NCBI GenBank assembly: GCA_963978905.1
Contig: OZ022257.1
Location: 36,919,919-36,983,918, forward strand
Length of the DNA stretch: 64,000 bases
Direction of reading: 5' to 3'
DNA from: Trichostrongylus colubriformis
Taxonomy: Eukaryota; Nematoda; Chromadorea; Rhabditida; Trichostrongylidae
Below the pieces are notes generated by a model. The model was given only the letters and a program-made list of their open reading frames with translations, ran no database searches and was not told the DNA's origin. The position numbers and the translations under genes were made by a program. How positions within the stretch are numbered: position 1 is the stretch's first letter; each line of letters begins with the position of its first letter. Of this stretch, positions 10,752-24,202 are shown piece after piece.

Positions 10752-11864
10752 CAAGGGAAGGACCCCAGGTCGAAGTGGCCATTCGGAATGGGATACATAT
10801 GGTCCAACGTTATCCAGACTCCAATCACAAATCTGTATTCGAAATTTGCAGAAAGATGCTCTGAGTGGAGTTATGGAGGTTTTTTGAAAAAAAAACAGTA
10901 CTATTGTATGATAAGTTTGAAAGCCAATGCACGCGAGCCAGACCTTCTTGCGCAATACCAGGACGATTTCCGTGTTCAAGGGATCAAACTACCGCATGGG
11001 ACATGTTTAAAGCCAATTCGAGACTTTGACCAAATTTCGGAAACTTTCACGGTTTATTGGGTGGCAGCCCATTCAACAAAGGAGATGTTGTTGACCTCTG
11101 TCGAGCAAATGCTCTTATTAGGCGGATGGCTTCTTTATAGAAGGTTTCAAAAATATATCACTTGCAACATGGCCACCCCTTACTTTACAGAGTTGAGTCA
11201 CAAACTCGATTCGACCAAAATTTGCTTAGAGGGGTTATTCGCCCTCAAGAATGCGAATATCGTATTCGTTTTGCGAAATAACGTCAAATTCGCAATCGGT
11301 ACGCTATGAGAGTCTGCTCGACCAAAAAAGTAGGGTCGCCCAGTTTTCTGCGATTTTGAAGATAGGAATAGTGAGGTACACAGAAAAGGAATATAACACT
11401 CGCTGAACATGATAACACTTTTGGGTATACGCCCAGATGAAAGAGGATTACAAGAAGGAAAATACCAATGCATTCAAAGTTACCGATCGGACATCATATT
11501 TGCCACAAGTGCTTACCATTTGAATATGCCTGATGCCAAGTGGACCGTCAGAATTAGGTATATCCAAGTAAAAGTGTTTTCTGTAATCAGTAGAAAGTTC
11601 AACAAATTGCAGAAGTGCGCCTTCCCCAAACCGAACCATAGTTGCCCGTCTTCGGAGCGAGACACTCATCTCTCCGCCAAGCGGATGCTAACAGATCATT
11701 CGCTTTAGATGTATTCGCGCAGACTTTCGTCGAAAAACGGCCTTGTAACTCTGATCAGAGAATCGTTCTGCAAATTTGGAATGCAGATTCGAGATCAGCG
11801 TCCGAACATTGGACCATATGTATCCCATTCCGAATGTCCACTTCGACCTTGGGTCCTTCCCTTG
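10752..11864. repeat. Inverted repeat pair with 0.86-kb spacer
   Basis: About 125 bp at 10,752-10,879 matches the reverse complement of 11,741-11,864, with a core GGGATACATATGGTCCAA identical in both arms. The spacer holds no recognisable gene. The structure looks like a non-autonomous DNA element with long terminal repeats, but no target duplication could be fixed. An inverted duplication of host DNA is an alternative. Confidence 0.7.
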
Positions 11865-12069
11865 TGGGTAATTTAGTTCTTAATTTTTGGGTTACACTCA
11901 AATTCTACCGATTTTTCTTATATGACCGGTCAGCTGACGGCACGTTCTGCTCATCATGTCTGGGACCATTGCTTACCTTTGCAAGAACGCTTACCCCATT
12001 GCGCCCATTCAGTACCACCCCTCCTGAAAGAGGATTCCGGTGTACCCGGATTGTGAAGAATAAGTAGAC

Positions 12070-12812
12070 TCACGAGGTTCTGAAATGCTTCAAGGCCGAC
12101 AAGCCTGCAGAGGCGTCAGGCATAATAACTATAGGAAAACTGTTAGGCAGGAGAGCAAACACTAAAAAGCTTCGTCCAATGCCGGGTGGGGTCGCAGTTG
12201 ATGGGCGGGGTTACACAGTTGCTTGCCGTGGGCTTAGCACTGCCAGGAGGCCTCGTGCCGCCGCTCCAAGGGTTTAGCCTCGACACTTACGCAGGGGTCT
12301 ATCGGTTGCGACTGGGTAAATAGCTGGTGCGATTATCGCTGAAAGTGCCTTCGAATAGGAGAAAGCGAAAGATAGTTGACCACCTCTGGCAGTTCTGATT
12401 AGCTCAGCCTCAAAAGAAGAGTGCTCCCTGATCCTTCTCTCGGAGTAGCCAGGCACGACCGCATTTTCAATAGCGTTTTTTAGAAATTGAGCGAGTTGCA
12501 GGCTGAAGTATTCCCTGGTCATCATAATCGTCACTAGCGTTAACCATACTCTACTTTTCTAAGTATCTGCCCAGCTCCCTCAATACATAGCATAGTGTTC
12601 AGAAAGCATGGTGATTTGGTCGACTTTCCACGATTTTGCAAGATGTGGATCATGAGACTTCTATCGAAATGGAATAAGCAAGCATGCATCATGTAGGCAA
12701 AAGTGTGACGAATCAATCGTTGCTCTTTCACCAGAAAAGATGCGGTCCGAGCAAAGCAGTGATATTCTGAAGCAAAGTTGTGTCTGAAGAAGGTTTTCCT
12801 TGTGGCCTAATT
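12070..12812 (+). mobile_element. GC-rich repeat followed by a third mariner copy fragment
   Basis: From about 12,470 to 12,812 the sequence follows the 3' part of copy A (8,985): the GCAGTTGCAGGCTGAAG-like block, then CATAGTGTTCAGAAAG, and a decayed end GGTTTTCCTTGTGGCCTAA. It is more diverged than copies A and B and lacks the 5' half. The preceding 12,070-12,300 is a GC-rich tract of unknown origin, possibly another repeat. Confidence 0.5.
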
Positions 12813-15800
12813 CTTTTCGAAGATTCGAATAACGCAGTTGGAGGTCAGGACACTCAGATTGCATTCGACTGTATACGCTCAGTCATTTTTGGTCAATCGT
12901 GCAAATAGGAACTCCGGCAGGCAGCACATCAGCCACACTACTTCCTCCTTAGCTACACTTTCGAGAACTTTGAGACTTGCACGTTGGACAGACATTAAGG
13001 GTCAACTTTTTACTCAAATCCGAAAATTGGATGGTAATATATGTGGCTTTAATCAATTTAATGGAGAAAAAACGCAGCTCAAATTTTATTTCTACTCATC
13101 AACGCGCGTATTCCCTTGTTATTCTTTTTTCGGAATTTAACGTTTTCAGTTGCCCCCGCAGCTCTTCTCGCATTCAGTAACCGAATCACAGAGGTATCTA
13201 TTTCGGATCGTAGTTATATCTAGTGGCTTGGAATTTTTCTGTAACTCTTCCCATTATTGAAAGCATACTCCACTGAGAAGAGCAAAAAAGGTTCTTCAAC
13301 GATTTCCGGCATGTACGCATTTTCGTCGTAGAAGGCCATCACTGCCTTTGGCGGCTCGTAGATCCTCGAAATTCCTTAAACTTAAAGCTTCTGTTCCTGC
13401 GTAAAATGACATCACTGACATCATTTGGTTCGATAAAATCTCGGCCTGCGCCCCAAGCCCATTTTACCATTTTTATGCCTGGGCTTACGTCGCCGCCAAC
13501 CTTATGTACATACCCTTGCGTACAAATGCTTTTCTGTTCGTCTTGGCTCTATTGTGCTGTTTTTCTCACTACCCCACTGAACATCCTCCTAACAGTGCAA
13601 TGCAAATCCCTCAAAAACAAATATTCCGTGTTCACAACTATGCATCTTTGCAGGCACATCGGATGTTTGCGTTTAATATTAAAGATTCCATTATCGACAT
13701 TTTAATAACACATCTTGCACATCTTAAAGTATTAGGTTGCCTTGTATATAAATATCGCTATGTGGACCCCATGCTGACAGCAAGCAGAAATTAAGATAAA
13801 CGACAAGACTTGAATCCGGCATGTTTCAATTAGTGAATGATCTTGAAAAGGATTGAAGAAGAGCACATGAGCCTTCATGCTACATCAGTCGCCCCTTACA
13901 TCCGTCCATAATAAGGTGAGGTGCCATCAGACAGTGGGCATCCATCTCTTGCCTGCAACATGCTAATCCCTCGAAGGCAGCAGATGTTCCGAATGATGAA
14001 ATAACTGTGCAGAAAAAACGGTGTGGCGTGTACTTTGTCACGAAAGTCGCGTCTAGAAGACATCGCAAGGGGAAAATAAAGGGAAGCAAAACTGCTAGAG
14101 TTTCTCTATGTATGTGAAAAGGCCAGTTATAAGAAGATAATCACATTGAAAAATGCACTATGAGGCCTTCCTCGTAATCTCATCGAGTCTCACTTCAAGC
14201 TGTCAGAGTTGCTGCGGGCTAGGGTTGGGCAACCGGCTGGCCGGTGTAGGTAGTCTCTCGCCCTCTACATCTACCCCGCAGGAGCTAGCGACGCAGCGGA
14301 GCGAAGGGGGGCGGGGGAGGGCGAGAATAAGAAAGGAGTTTTTATTGCGTTTTTGGCGGTTTGTCCCAAATCTTCTTCCCTTTCACCTTTCCTCTCTCCC
14401 CGCTGTTGCACTACTTGTCCCCTCGACTTTATATACATACATATATGACCATACTTTACATGATGGTCTTTCATACATGACTTTATGCGACTTGCATAGA
14501 AAATCAATTGCAGCTGCCCCTTCCAGTGTTTTTCACAAAGTCGGTTTCAGTCCCACGAAGTGATATCTCAGTGTGGGATCTTTTAGTGCAAATTGGGACT
14601 GCCAAGTATCCCAGATCTGAGTGGGGGCCACCGGTAATAGGTCAGCAGTGAACCACGAAAGTCTCCGGGCAAAAACCAACAATACCAACAAAAAGAAGAT
14701 TCATTTCCTGGGTTTCTGCCAATTTAATTTTATTTTCCTTCATGCGCACTGTTTATCACTTCCAGTTTCATTCATCGGGGTAACCAGTATGTCTTTGATG
14801 TTCTTCCCAAATAGTATTTCATCTGCGGTAGGATTCATACTCTACATTTGTCATCAGTAGGCTAAATGGGTTGATGCGGCGACTGCTTTTTCCCTGGCAA
14901 TGTTTGGGTGTAAGATCAGCCCGTTCTAAAAATTACCATTTCAGTGGTCAATATTTTACGGCCAGGCTCCTCTCGAAGTCACAGTTAAGGGTAATTCTAT
15001 TAGATTGTGTGTCAGATTTTTAAAAGTCGAAGTGCTTATTAGTGCAAAAGTAGAGAAAGATCGATAAGAAGGTGAAAGACCCATGAGTAGGAGCTTGAAA
15101 GCCATCATTTCCACTTATTTCTTCCCCTTCCCCTCCCCTGTATCACAAGCTGCGTAAGGGTAGATGCATACGGCGAGAGGCTGAGCCAACCAGATGCATG
15201 CTGCCCGCCTCCAGCAGAAACTCGCAAATAGGGAACTGCGCAATCCGAAACACAGGCAAGCGACGCCACGATAGAGACATTTTGGCTTTCAGGCTTTTTC
15301 TCGAAATAAAACTTCTTCAACACCCTAATCTCCCCTAATGCGTTATCCCTGACGATGCCTTTGGATATGCAGGGCTCTGAATGCGAAAGTGAGCTAAATT
15401 GTCAATTCAAAGCCTCGTTAATATTTCCTTAGCCTCGTTCAATAATCTGATTATGTCAAATTTGATCAAATTTAGCGCAGTAAGTGAGCCTCTACACTAA
15501 ATTGAATATAGGCGAGTTTTCGTGTACAGCGAATATCCTATTCCAATCACATACCTCTCATTAGCACATAAAGAAAGTTTATGACAAAGATCGTTGATTG
15601 CTTACCTTTTTTACGCTTCATACATCAGCAACAATTATCCATTCATCAAAAGCAAGAGTTTTGATTAGAAACTCTTACGTGGTTCATTCACGCTAATTGC
15701 TCCAAACATTTTCTAATTCTCTCCTTCACTGATGCTTAGTTATCACAACTTCTTTATATCACAACAACTGGGACTGACCAGCAAAACTAGTGACTGACGT

Positions 15801-16960
15801 TTCCATTTCAATCTTCAAGAAGTCGTCGAAAATCACAAAAAAATCAGCAAATATGGGGTTTTTCTGGAGTATTCTCTATGGGACGACCCACTCAAATTCA
15901 CGGAAATCTGGAACCCTGTTTCTCAGTTCATTTATTTCATCATGGACGCCGCCCTTTTTCTGGGAGATTAGTTACCTTCCCTTTCTCGTACATCATTGCC
16001 TGCTTTGGGAGTTCACTTCGCGTTCGTGACAGCCTCTACGCTTCTACTCAGGAAGCTTCTAGAACTCAGGCAATGTTCTTGCCGTTTGTCAGCATTTCTC
16101 AGCAGTTTTTTCCTCCTCCTCTGCTTTCGAACACTTTTCCTGAATTGAAAATCACGTCCGCCTCGCCATCGTTTAACATTGGCATCCCATCACGAATCCA
16201 AGCTACTTCACGAAGCATTTCTTGACTGACTTATTCCGCTCTAATGGACTTTTCTCTAACAAAAGTACAACCAGCAGACGAAGGCAGCGTTTATTTCAAT
16301 CTGAAAACTTAGACATCAAAAATTCTTCCTGAATCCTTCTTGATTAGATGTTTCTGATTATCGAATCGGCAACATATCGTAATCCAATCAATCATTCTCA
16401 TTTTCAGTTGCAATTCAATTATGGGAACACATGTAACTTCTTTCTATGCAAGTTTTACTTAATTTTATAGCATGCCCCAGAGCAGTGTGCGCTTCTAGCA
16501 AAGGCGTGCGTGAAATCGCAGAGTTAGTGGAACCATTCTACCCTCTTTCGAAGGTAGATAACTATGATAATGTGGTAGGCCACCAAACTTCGCTGGTTAG
16601 ATGGTGAGCCCCAAGTGAAGAAAGATGGAAGTGAAAAAAGCGAATGGCCGGAGACTGGACTCCCATTCTATATGTTGGTTCTGACGGCAACGTGTTTAAC
16701 GGTGTGCTAAATCACTGACCTGTAGATCAAAGCTGCACAGTTCTATGAGTCGTTGCGGTCGCATGCAGCGCCAACTCTTGATCGAGAACTGCAAGAAAGA
16801 GTTGAGCTGGCATTGGACTTTTGTTGAAATGCTTTTTGTGGACCGTTTCCTGATAATCTGAATTACAGTTCCTCGTCTAGGAGGTAGGAGCGTCGTGACT
16901 ATGCAAGCCTACTATTTGGGTATACAGAATAAATGGACAAAAGAGATCACTTTTTTTTTC
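12813..16960. other. No gene recognised
   Basis: Several frames of 60-135 codons occur, but they overlap on opposite strands and show no motifs. The only structure seen is a loose inverted pair of GC-rich repeats near 14,195 and 15,245, listed separately. Confidence 0.4.
14195..15245. repeat. Diverged inverted pair of GC-rich repeats
   Basis: A stretch from about 14,195 to 14,345 (GGCTGGCCGG..CTCTCGCC..GCATCTACCC-like order) resembles the reverse complement of about 15,105-15,245, with gaps. The two may be ends of one old element or two independent copies. Confidence 0.35.
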
Positions 16961-16967
16961 AAAACGC

Positions 16968-17625
16968 CATAACTTCGCTCAGACTCAAGTTTATTGGTCG
17001 AAATAAAAACCATTCAATTCTACACAACCTTGTCATCTGGTAAAAATCTGGTAAAGAAAATATGCAATCATGATAAAAATCTGGATTGCGAGAATTAATA
17101 AAGTCAGCAATGGTATTTTCAACCTGCATGGTATAAGCGAACTCCTTCTGACGCAGGTTTGCATCGAGAACCGGGAAAAAGTGGTAATTCGTCGGGGATA
17201 GGTCTGGGGAATAAGGGGGGGGGGGGGTGAAGGAGAGTCTCAATGCTTAAGTGCAGCAGTTTTTGCCGGGTGACTTGCGAAGTGAGGGGTTTCACGTTGT
17301 TTTGCGCACCCGGCAAAAACTGCTGCAGTGAGGCATCGGAACTCTCCCTCACCCCTTATTCCCCAGACCTATCCCCAACGGATGGCCACTTTTTCCGGGT
17401 TCTCGATGCAAACCTGCATCAGAAGGAGTTCGCAGATACGATACAGGTTGAAATTGCCATTGAAAATGCCATGCCAAAATGTTGACATTATTAATTCTCG
17501 CAATCCAGAATTTATCATGATGGCACATTTTCATTACCGGATCGTTGGCAAATTTTTGTGGATTCGAATGGATTTTATTCCGACAAACAAAGTTGTGTCT
17601 GAGCGAGGTTATGGCCAGTTATTCT
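16968..17625. mobile_element. Hairpin made of two mariner 3' halves
   Basis: Two mariner transposase C-terminal halves face away from each other: minus strand 17,300 to 16,968 and plus strand 17,306 to 17,625. They form about 300-bp arms with a loop of only about 35 bp near 17,271-17,305. Both arms read TRQK/LL, then YSPDLSPT(D) with HFF (third catalytic aspartate block), LDANLRQKEFA, and on the minus side FINSRNPDFYHD. The 5' halves are absent from both. One arm contains a G-run (17,215-17,228). Such a structure can arise from aberrant transposition or fold-back repair of one copy. Neither half can encode a transposase. Confidence 0.82.
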
Positions 17626-17639
17626 TGGCCATTTATTCT

Positions 17640-19470
17640 GCATACTCCTATTATGCAGCGTTTGTATGCTGTTGCGCACAATGACAGAATCAGACAAAAA
17701 AGGTGGGAAGGAGGTCATATGACTGAGAGACAAGCGACATGGATGCAGTCTAGTTGCCTTCGCTTCTAGCAATAATGTCGAGAGGAAAGAGGGAGGAAGG
17801 TGTTTCGTTCTCTGCCTAGTCCGTGTCGATGTGGCCTCAGCGCCCCAAGAACAAGACACCGTGCTGCAGTATGGGATGCTACTGTATTACTTACAAGGCT
17901 ATCCGCTGCACACAGAGAGTAGTAGTAGACTTCTCCAACTATCGTGAGCTGTGCCTCCAGCCAGAAGTGCTCAGTTTTTGCAACCGTTTACCGCGCCTCA
18001 AAGCAAGTTTTCATTGACAAGACATAAATTCGACAGTGACTGTCTACCCATTTCCAGGATTCTGACCTTTTCGAGTTTCCTGCTCATTTTCTTATCGAAA
18101 TACTTGGCAACACTCAAGAAGTCTTCTCTTGGTCGTCGTGCACTCCTGCTACCTATAGATCATAACAAATGAACAAATGCCAATTCAAAGTTTCTGCAGA
18201 AAAGGTCCAATGTAAGTTGATATTGTTATCCGAATTTCTCTGAAACCATTTCGAAATCAGCCGTATTTTGTGTTAATCAAGTTCGCTTCAAATGAAGTTA
18301 TTCCACTCAAGCTGCATTTTGATTTGAATAGCGCAATATCGGATTTCTCTTAAGGTTTTCAATCCTGAAATCAAGAAATTTGCCTTATGGTCAGGACTGG
18401 TAGCATGCGTAGTGGTTGATTTGGAAGCGGTAGAGTTTGCGAATCTTGCAGAGGAAATGGAATCCGTGCTGCTCATTGACTTCCATGTTTTGCTTATTAC
18501 ATAATGGAGCGCTGTTGGAGGTGTTCCAGGATCGTGGTTTCTAATAGTAGAAGCCGTTTTGTGAATTTTGATGGACGTGGTTAAAGACACCAGAAGGAGG
18601 TAATTTTGGCCTACGGTAGAACAGACGTAGTGTGGACGAGTTCAAATGCCCGCCATTGCACAAACTCCCCAATTTGACGCCGTGGCATGGTGCCAAGACA
18701 AATGTTTCTTTTACAAATTTGCTTTTTCCTTTTACTTTCTCCTTTATTCTTTCTTACACTGTTTCTAGATGTACTTACATGAATGCTAATGTAGTTGGAA
18801 ATGGCCATTCCACTGCGCTGGGAGTCAGGTGCTGCAACTAATGTTGGACCGCGGCCTGTCTCCTACAGCGGGCAACTCGGAAAGTCAGTGCGATGGTGCG
18901 AATGAGGCGCGAGTACACACCTCAGCGATGCGCTCTTAAATCCGGGTTTTTTCACCGATTATCGCTTCTAACCTTCTGCGTTCGTTACAAAATGCTCATT
19001 TCTTTGTATTTTTCTCTTGTTTCGGACCCCTTCCGGTTCCTTTAAGCGACCACTGGTTCCAAACAAGCCGCAAACGTTTCAAGGAGCTTCAAACAGAATT
19101 TTCGGTTGCACCGGGTTTCTACTGCTCGATGGTGTGTCGATTTTCGAGTAAAACAGCAGTAATATCCAGTGTTTTACTTTCTGAAGATGTCAATAGTAGA
19201 AGAAGGAAGCGATACGAGAGTTGTTACAAAGGTGCCAAGTTGTGGACATCCTCTACACTCTCAACGCATTGATGTAGGTTCAGTCCCGATCTGAACCTTA
19301 GCTTTTACCCACACATTGGATCGCTTGTAGTATCATGCCATTAAAGGAATCGTCGACGGAAAAATAAAAATTTTCTGTTACTCATATATTTATGTTGCAT
19401 TTGCCTAGCGTGGGCCGCATGCGAAGTTTCATGAGAAAAGATGTGAATCCGGCTAAGATACAGCACCACT
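17640..19470. other. No gene recognised; one diverged repeat
   Basis: No supportable coding region. About 18,895-19,060 is a diverged match in the same orientation to about 25,080-25,255: both carry GCGAGTACA, GATGCGCT, ATCCGG, CTCATTTCTT-like landmarks in the same order. This is an interspersed repeat of unknown type. Confidence 0.4.
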
Positions 19471-19474
19471 AAAG

Positions 19475-19640
19475 TTTAGGCTGGGTGGGCAGGGCCTCCG
19501 ATGCCCACCCCGTCGTCCCTGCGGCCGGAGACGCGTCGTAGGAGCAGAAAGTTACGTAACAGTCCCACTCTCCGTTCCCAACCGCGGCGGATGATGGGAC
19601 GGGGCTTTTACTCGGTGGCTCCGCCTACCCGGCCAAGAAT
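19475..19640 (+). repeat. GC-rich interspersed repeat with stem
   Basis: A compact GC-rich block opens with a hairpin (GGGTGGGC ... GCCCACCC) and continues with CCGTCGTCCCTGCGGCC and AACCGCGGCGG. Its composition is sharply different from both flanks. I take it as a dispersed repeat. No coding potential was recognised. Confidence 0.45.
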
Positions 19641-19934
19641 TTGGGGAGCTGTTATTATATAATGAGCCCTGTTCACAGCTGTAGCTGTATTTTAGCCGAA
19701 TTCCCACTTTTTCACCTGAAACTTTGCATGCAGCCCTTCTCAGAAGTACAACATAAGTATAAAGGTAACAAGAAGCCTATTTTCCCGTGGACAATTCCTT
19801 CAAGCAGATTTCAGCGAGATTTTTGGTTCTAAAGCTCACCGACTAAGTTGCGCATAGTATGAATGTATGCAGATTACGTCACTTAAAATTCATTCAGTCG
19901 TTGGTAAATAAGATTGCCAGACGAGTGGGGGTAA

Positions 19935-20151
19935 TTATGGCGAAAAATCGCTTCAGCGCCTTCGCACTCACGGCGCCACCAGTACGACCTGCGAATCGAT
20001 TGCTCTTGGGAGCCCGGCAGAGCGTGGCTGCGTCTCAGCGCTTCCATCCATGCCACACTGCGTCGCTTGAAGGCTGCCAGCCCTGTCACTGGCTCGCACC
20101 CACCGCGCCGCTCACCGCGAGCGGCCACGCGGTTTTCTGGCATAAGTAACC
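19935..20151. repeat. GC-rich MITE, diverged relative of the one at 40,655
   Basis: The inner part matches the 40,655-40,894 MITE in the same order: GTACGAC, ATCGATTG, GCCCGGC, GCCACACTGC, TCGCTTGAAGGCTGC and CTGGC-CTCGCACCC. The ends differ and form only weak inverted repeats, so borders are approximate. Confidence 0.6.
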
Positions 20152-20159
20152 TTGCCCTT

Positions 20160-23112
20160 GACTGACGACCACTAAACACTATCAGTTGATTCGACTCATC
20201 TTTTAAAACTTGATCTAGATTCATGTGAAAGGTATAAAAACGCTGGAAAAGCCAGGTAGTAAGTAGTAATTATGCCTCAACCTCACGGCACAAGTAACCG
20301 GAAATTCGTAGAATTCTCTGCATCCTTGACTAATAATCTGTTCTCTTTCTCATGTCCATCTTTTATTTGTATTAATCCTATTTCTTGTTTTACATTAGCA
20401 TAGTCTAAGCTGCCAGTTAATGAGATGTCTGGACCGGCAATGCAGGACCAGACTGACGCAACGGTTGCAAGCCTCTTGCTAGTGTTTTTGCGCGTTTTGC
20501 TCGAAACAGCACACGGAAGCGAGTACAGTAGATGAGCTATTCTCTGGTATTGAGGAGGGTACGGAAGAAATTTCCATTCATTCAAAAGTTCATTCTAAGG
20601 TTATGAATTCCCAAGAGTTTCAAAATTCACAGACTGTGACCTTAAATATTTGTGTGGCGAATTCCTGCGAACACTGTTCGAAAGTATGTGTGCATTTCTC
20701 GCAGATCCACATTTTTTTCGTTTTTCGTTACAACTACTTCTACGCAAGATTCCATATAAAAGTACACATTAACAAACTCATCTCGTCAAGTTCCACCACA
20801 CTGTGTTGTCGAAAACTGGAAAATCATGATTTTGATCACTTCACTGCTCCAAAGTGCCAGTGAGGACTCATCAGCGGGCCACACTCTCTGTAATTACAAC
20901 CATCAGGCAAATACGTCCACTGATGGCATTCCGCAACTTTTGAACAAGTATCCTATATGTACTGGATAAGATGCATACAGGACAAAACGAGGTTCTCAGA
21001 TGGTGCGATCGCTTCGATACCAGATTTCCCGAAAAAGGTTGTCAGTATTAGGATTCCATATGAAGACTAATATAATTTTTCCACTAAAATGGGAAATACA
21101 GGAAAATCCTGGAGTACAAATTCTTGTGGAAATCTCGTGCAATTTTATAAAATCAGTTAGCAAGATTTTCCGTTACTCCTGGAACATATACACCATTGTC
21201 CGAGCTCTCGATATCTCGTCCGACACCTTGATCTCCTTGTAAGTAGCAGTTTCATTGGGATGGCTGAGATGGTGCATCGACTGACCTCTTCCAGACTTCG
21301 TGTAGCTCTTATTGACGGTTTCCCATGGTGCGCGTAGTACAGCTTACAACCTTGAAGACTGAGTTTCCTCTATTATTTGGTATTGCTCACGAATTTCATG
21401 TAGCCATGCAGCATTTTTGAAGCCTTTGGGAATAGCTGCTATCGAGGTGTGATCACAAAATTGAGCAAATTGTAACTAAAAACAACAAAAGAACAAAAAT
21501 GAAAAAGGCTAGTTCTGTCTGTCCACCTTTGATACTTAGGCAGTCCTCAGTAGTAGACATTAGTTTTCTGTTAATCACTGTTTACTGCCATGCACATTGT
21601 TCTGGGCGCATCACTCCCGAATATTGTTTTCGTGGTTCATTTGCAGAAGTACAACTGCATATCCTTATTGACTCATATACTCTGAACCAAATACATAAGC
21701 ACCGGAACCAGCCATTGATAAATAGCATAAATAGCATAATATGATCACCCAAATCTGACACTATTAGGAAATGGAACACTTAGACCTTTGACCTTATTGT
21801 GATAAGTGTATATTTCCTTTCTACCGTCATGCCACGGGTGCGCACCTGGAGCATCGCTCTGGTCTCTGCGATAAAGGCTAGGAGGAGAACTGACCACGAT
21901 CCGACAGCAAGAGCAACACATCCTCTATCGAACCTTCGATGATGCCTCCGAACCGTTTTATACGACGCGAGGTGGCGGGGCACAGGCAATGTCATCATTA
22001 ACAGGGAGTTCATGACACATATTCTACAAAATTAAAGCCAATTTCAAGAGCTTTGTGGGGTGGAACTCGTTAGGCATTCGGTAAGTAACTGTCGAAGTAA
22101 TAATAATGTTGTAAGCTGACCATTGGAAACCGTTAATGAGATACTATGCTGCGTGGAAATGAGGAAACCTCTATAAAAGATCAGTCGATGCGCTATCCTA
22201 GCCATCCCTATGCCAAGTAATTATCAAGAAATCGAGGGGTCGGAAGAGGAGATCGAGGGCTCGGAGAAAGAAGATGCCCTGCATTAAAGACAGTGTTCGG
22301 GATAATGTGGGTGACAGAAAATCCCATAAGGAGGCATTGAGTGAAAAACTACGGGTCTGGAAGGCCTATGCATGGCGAAATCCCCCGCGGAAGGCGCCCC
22401 CTTGAGCTGTGGCGGAGGCGGCCTCGTCAGGACAAGCCGCCTTGGACAAGGACAGCCCGCCTCCAGGCGACGTGATTATGGGTTGGTCACGGTGCGGTTG
22501 GTCAAGGAGATCGGCAGGATTGAATGTATCGAGCGCGCTTTCTCACTTTTAGCTTGAAACTGACCACATGAAAATAGATGCTGTCGCATTTCCGAACATC
22601 CCTTCATGTTCACGTCTTGGTAATGTCAATGGAAAACCTATGCGGACTACCCGCGTCTTGACGGAAAGGTCGTCCGCGCCCAGAACCAATGGTGGGAAGG
22701 GGTTCTATTTCTTGGGTTTTTGGCCACTTCCATTCGTTTTTTCTCCACTTTCCTGTTACTAGGCATCTCGGCTTTCATATTCACTACTTCTTATACTTTT
22801 CGTCCGAATTTTCTCGAAAGCTGCCTTCAATTACGGAGAGTATCAAAGATTATTTAGAGCATTGATAATTGATTTCCACAAGAAACATGGAATTGTTACC
22901 AGAACTTGAATCACAAGATTTTCCTATAGTTTTCATTCTAGCAGAAAAGCGGATTTAGTCTCAAGAGAGTGGCCTGGAATTGTCAGCCCTCTTGTGGGAA
23001 AAGCTGGTATCAATATGATTGCACCCTCTGAAAACACCTCGTCCTATTGTATTTTATTCAATATAGGATAGCTGTTCAATGGTTGCGGAATACCTCAGTG
23101 GACGTATGTATA
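20160..23112. other. No gene recognised
   Basis: Open frames here are short and lack motifs. 22,370-22,560 is GC-rich and codes an open frame of 61 codons with no recognisable product. Confidence 0.4.
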
Positions 23113-24202
23113 GGGTCATTCCATAAGTAATGTCGTTTTTTCTCAAGCATTAAATTTTCCTATGAAATTACAAGTTTTTGCAGCATATCATATATCATTT
23201 GAAAGAAGCTTTCCTGCTTTACAAATAGACATATCTAGTTTTCTGTCCGTCATTATGGAGCCGATCTTCAGGCTGGCGAAGGAGCAGGTCCAGCCGACAA
23301 AAATTGACCAAACCGGCAATCAATTGAAGCACTATGTATGATTCACTTCAGAAAAAACAACCAGTCATGTGTCGCGTACTTAGTCCTGACCTCTTTTACC
23401 ATTTCCAATATTCAGTTGATCAAGAAGTCGTGTCGTTCTTTTTCTAAAATCTTTTTTTCGAAAGCACGCACACTTATACAAAATACATTTTTTTCTTTTA
23501 AACTCCTTGCTTGGAGTTGTTTTATGAATTTCAAAAAACAACTCCAAGCAAACAACAAAACAAACTCACACAACAAAAACTTTCACATTTCGAAAAACTC
23601 CCTCTACTATACCGACAATATCTTTCTAATCTGTTTTGGCTGCGATTCAGATTGAATTTTGTTACCATGTGATAGGGGTCCAGTTGGCATTTTTCTCATT
23701 TTTTTACATGAGAAATTTAAGGAATCCGGTCAGTGGTATTTCCCTGTTCCTACCCACCACGTGTTCTTAACATTTCACCACTCTTTCAACTGAATGGTTG
23801 AAAAAGTTTTTTGCCTTGATTGGAAGAATTTGTCTAAAATCACCGAGCTGTGGCGGAAGAACTAAATGTGGAAAAAGAGCGACGTGACTTTTCAAGCAAC
23901 CGACTGGTGGAACTTACAGGAGAGGTCAGGGCCAAGTACGGAGCACATGATTGGCTAGTTTTCCTCAAGTAAAATGTAGTGTTTTAATTGATTGCCTGTT
24001 TGTCCAATTTTTGTTCGCTGCACCTACCTTTTCGCCAGCCTAAATGTCGGCGCCATTCTTACAAACTCAAAAATTGAACATATCATTTTGTAGAGCAGAA
24101 AACTTTCTTTCGAATGATATATGACGTGCTGCAAAAACTTGTGATTTTATGGCAAAACGTTTTGCAAGAAAAAAAAACGACACTACTTATGGAATGACCC
24201 AA
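23113..24202. mobile_element. TTGGGTCATTCC-family DNA element, copy 1
   Basis: The ends are inverted copies of GGGTCATTCCATAAGTA..TGTCGTTTTTT, and the repeats run inward for more than 100 bp. The element is about 1.09 kb. Its relative at 46,897 is flanked by TA, so this is a Tc1/mariner-type non-autonomous family. No transposase was recognised. A perfect internal hairpin (AACTCCTTGCTTGGAGTTGT, near 23,502-23,552) lies in the left half. The central portion is in the opposite orientation to that of copy 2, showing an internal inversion between the two. Confidence 0.75.

Noticed and set aside
16060..16219. Ig-domain-like minus-strand fragment (VAWIRDGMPML)
   Set aside because: A single short resemblance. 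The frame breaks quickly and no cysteine pair is visible.
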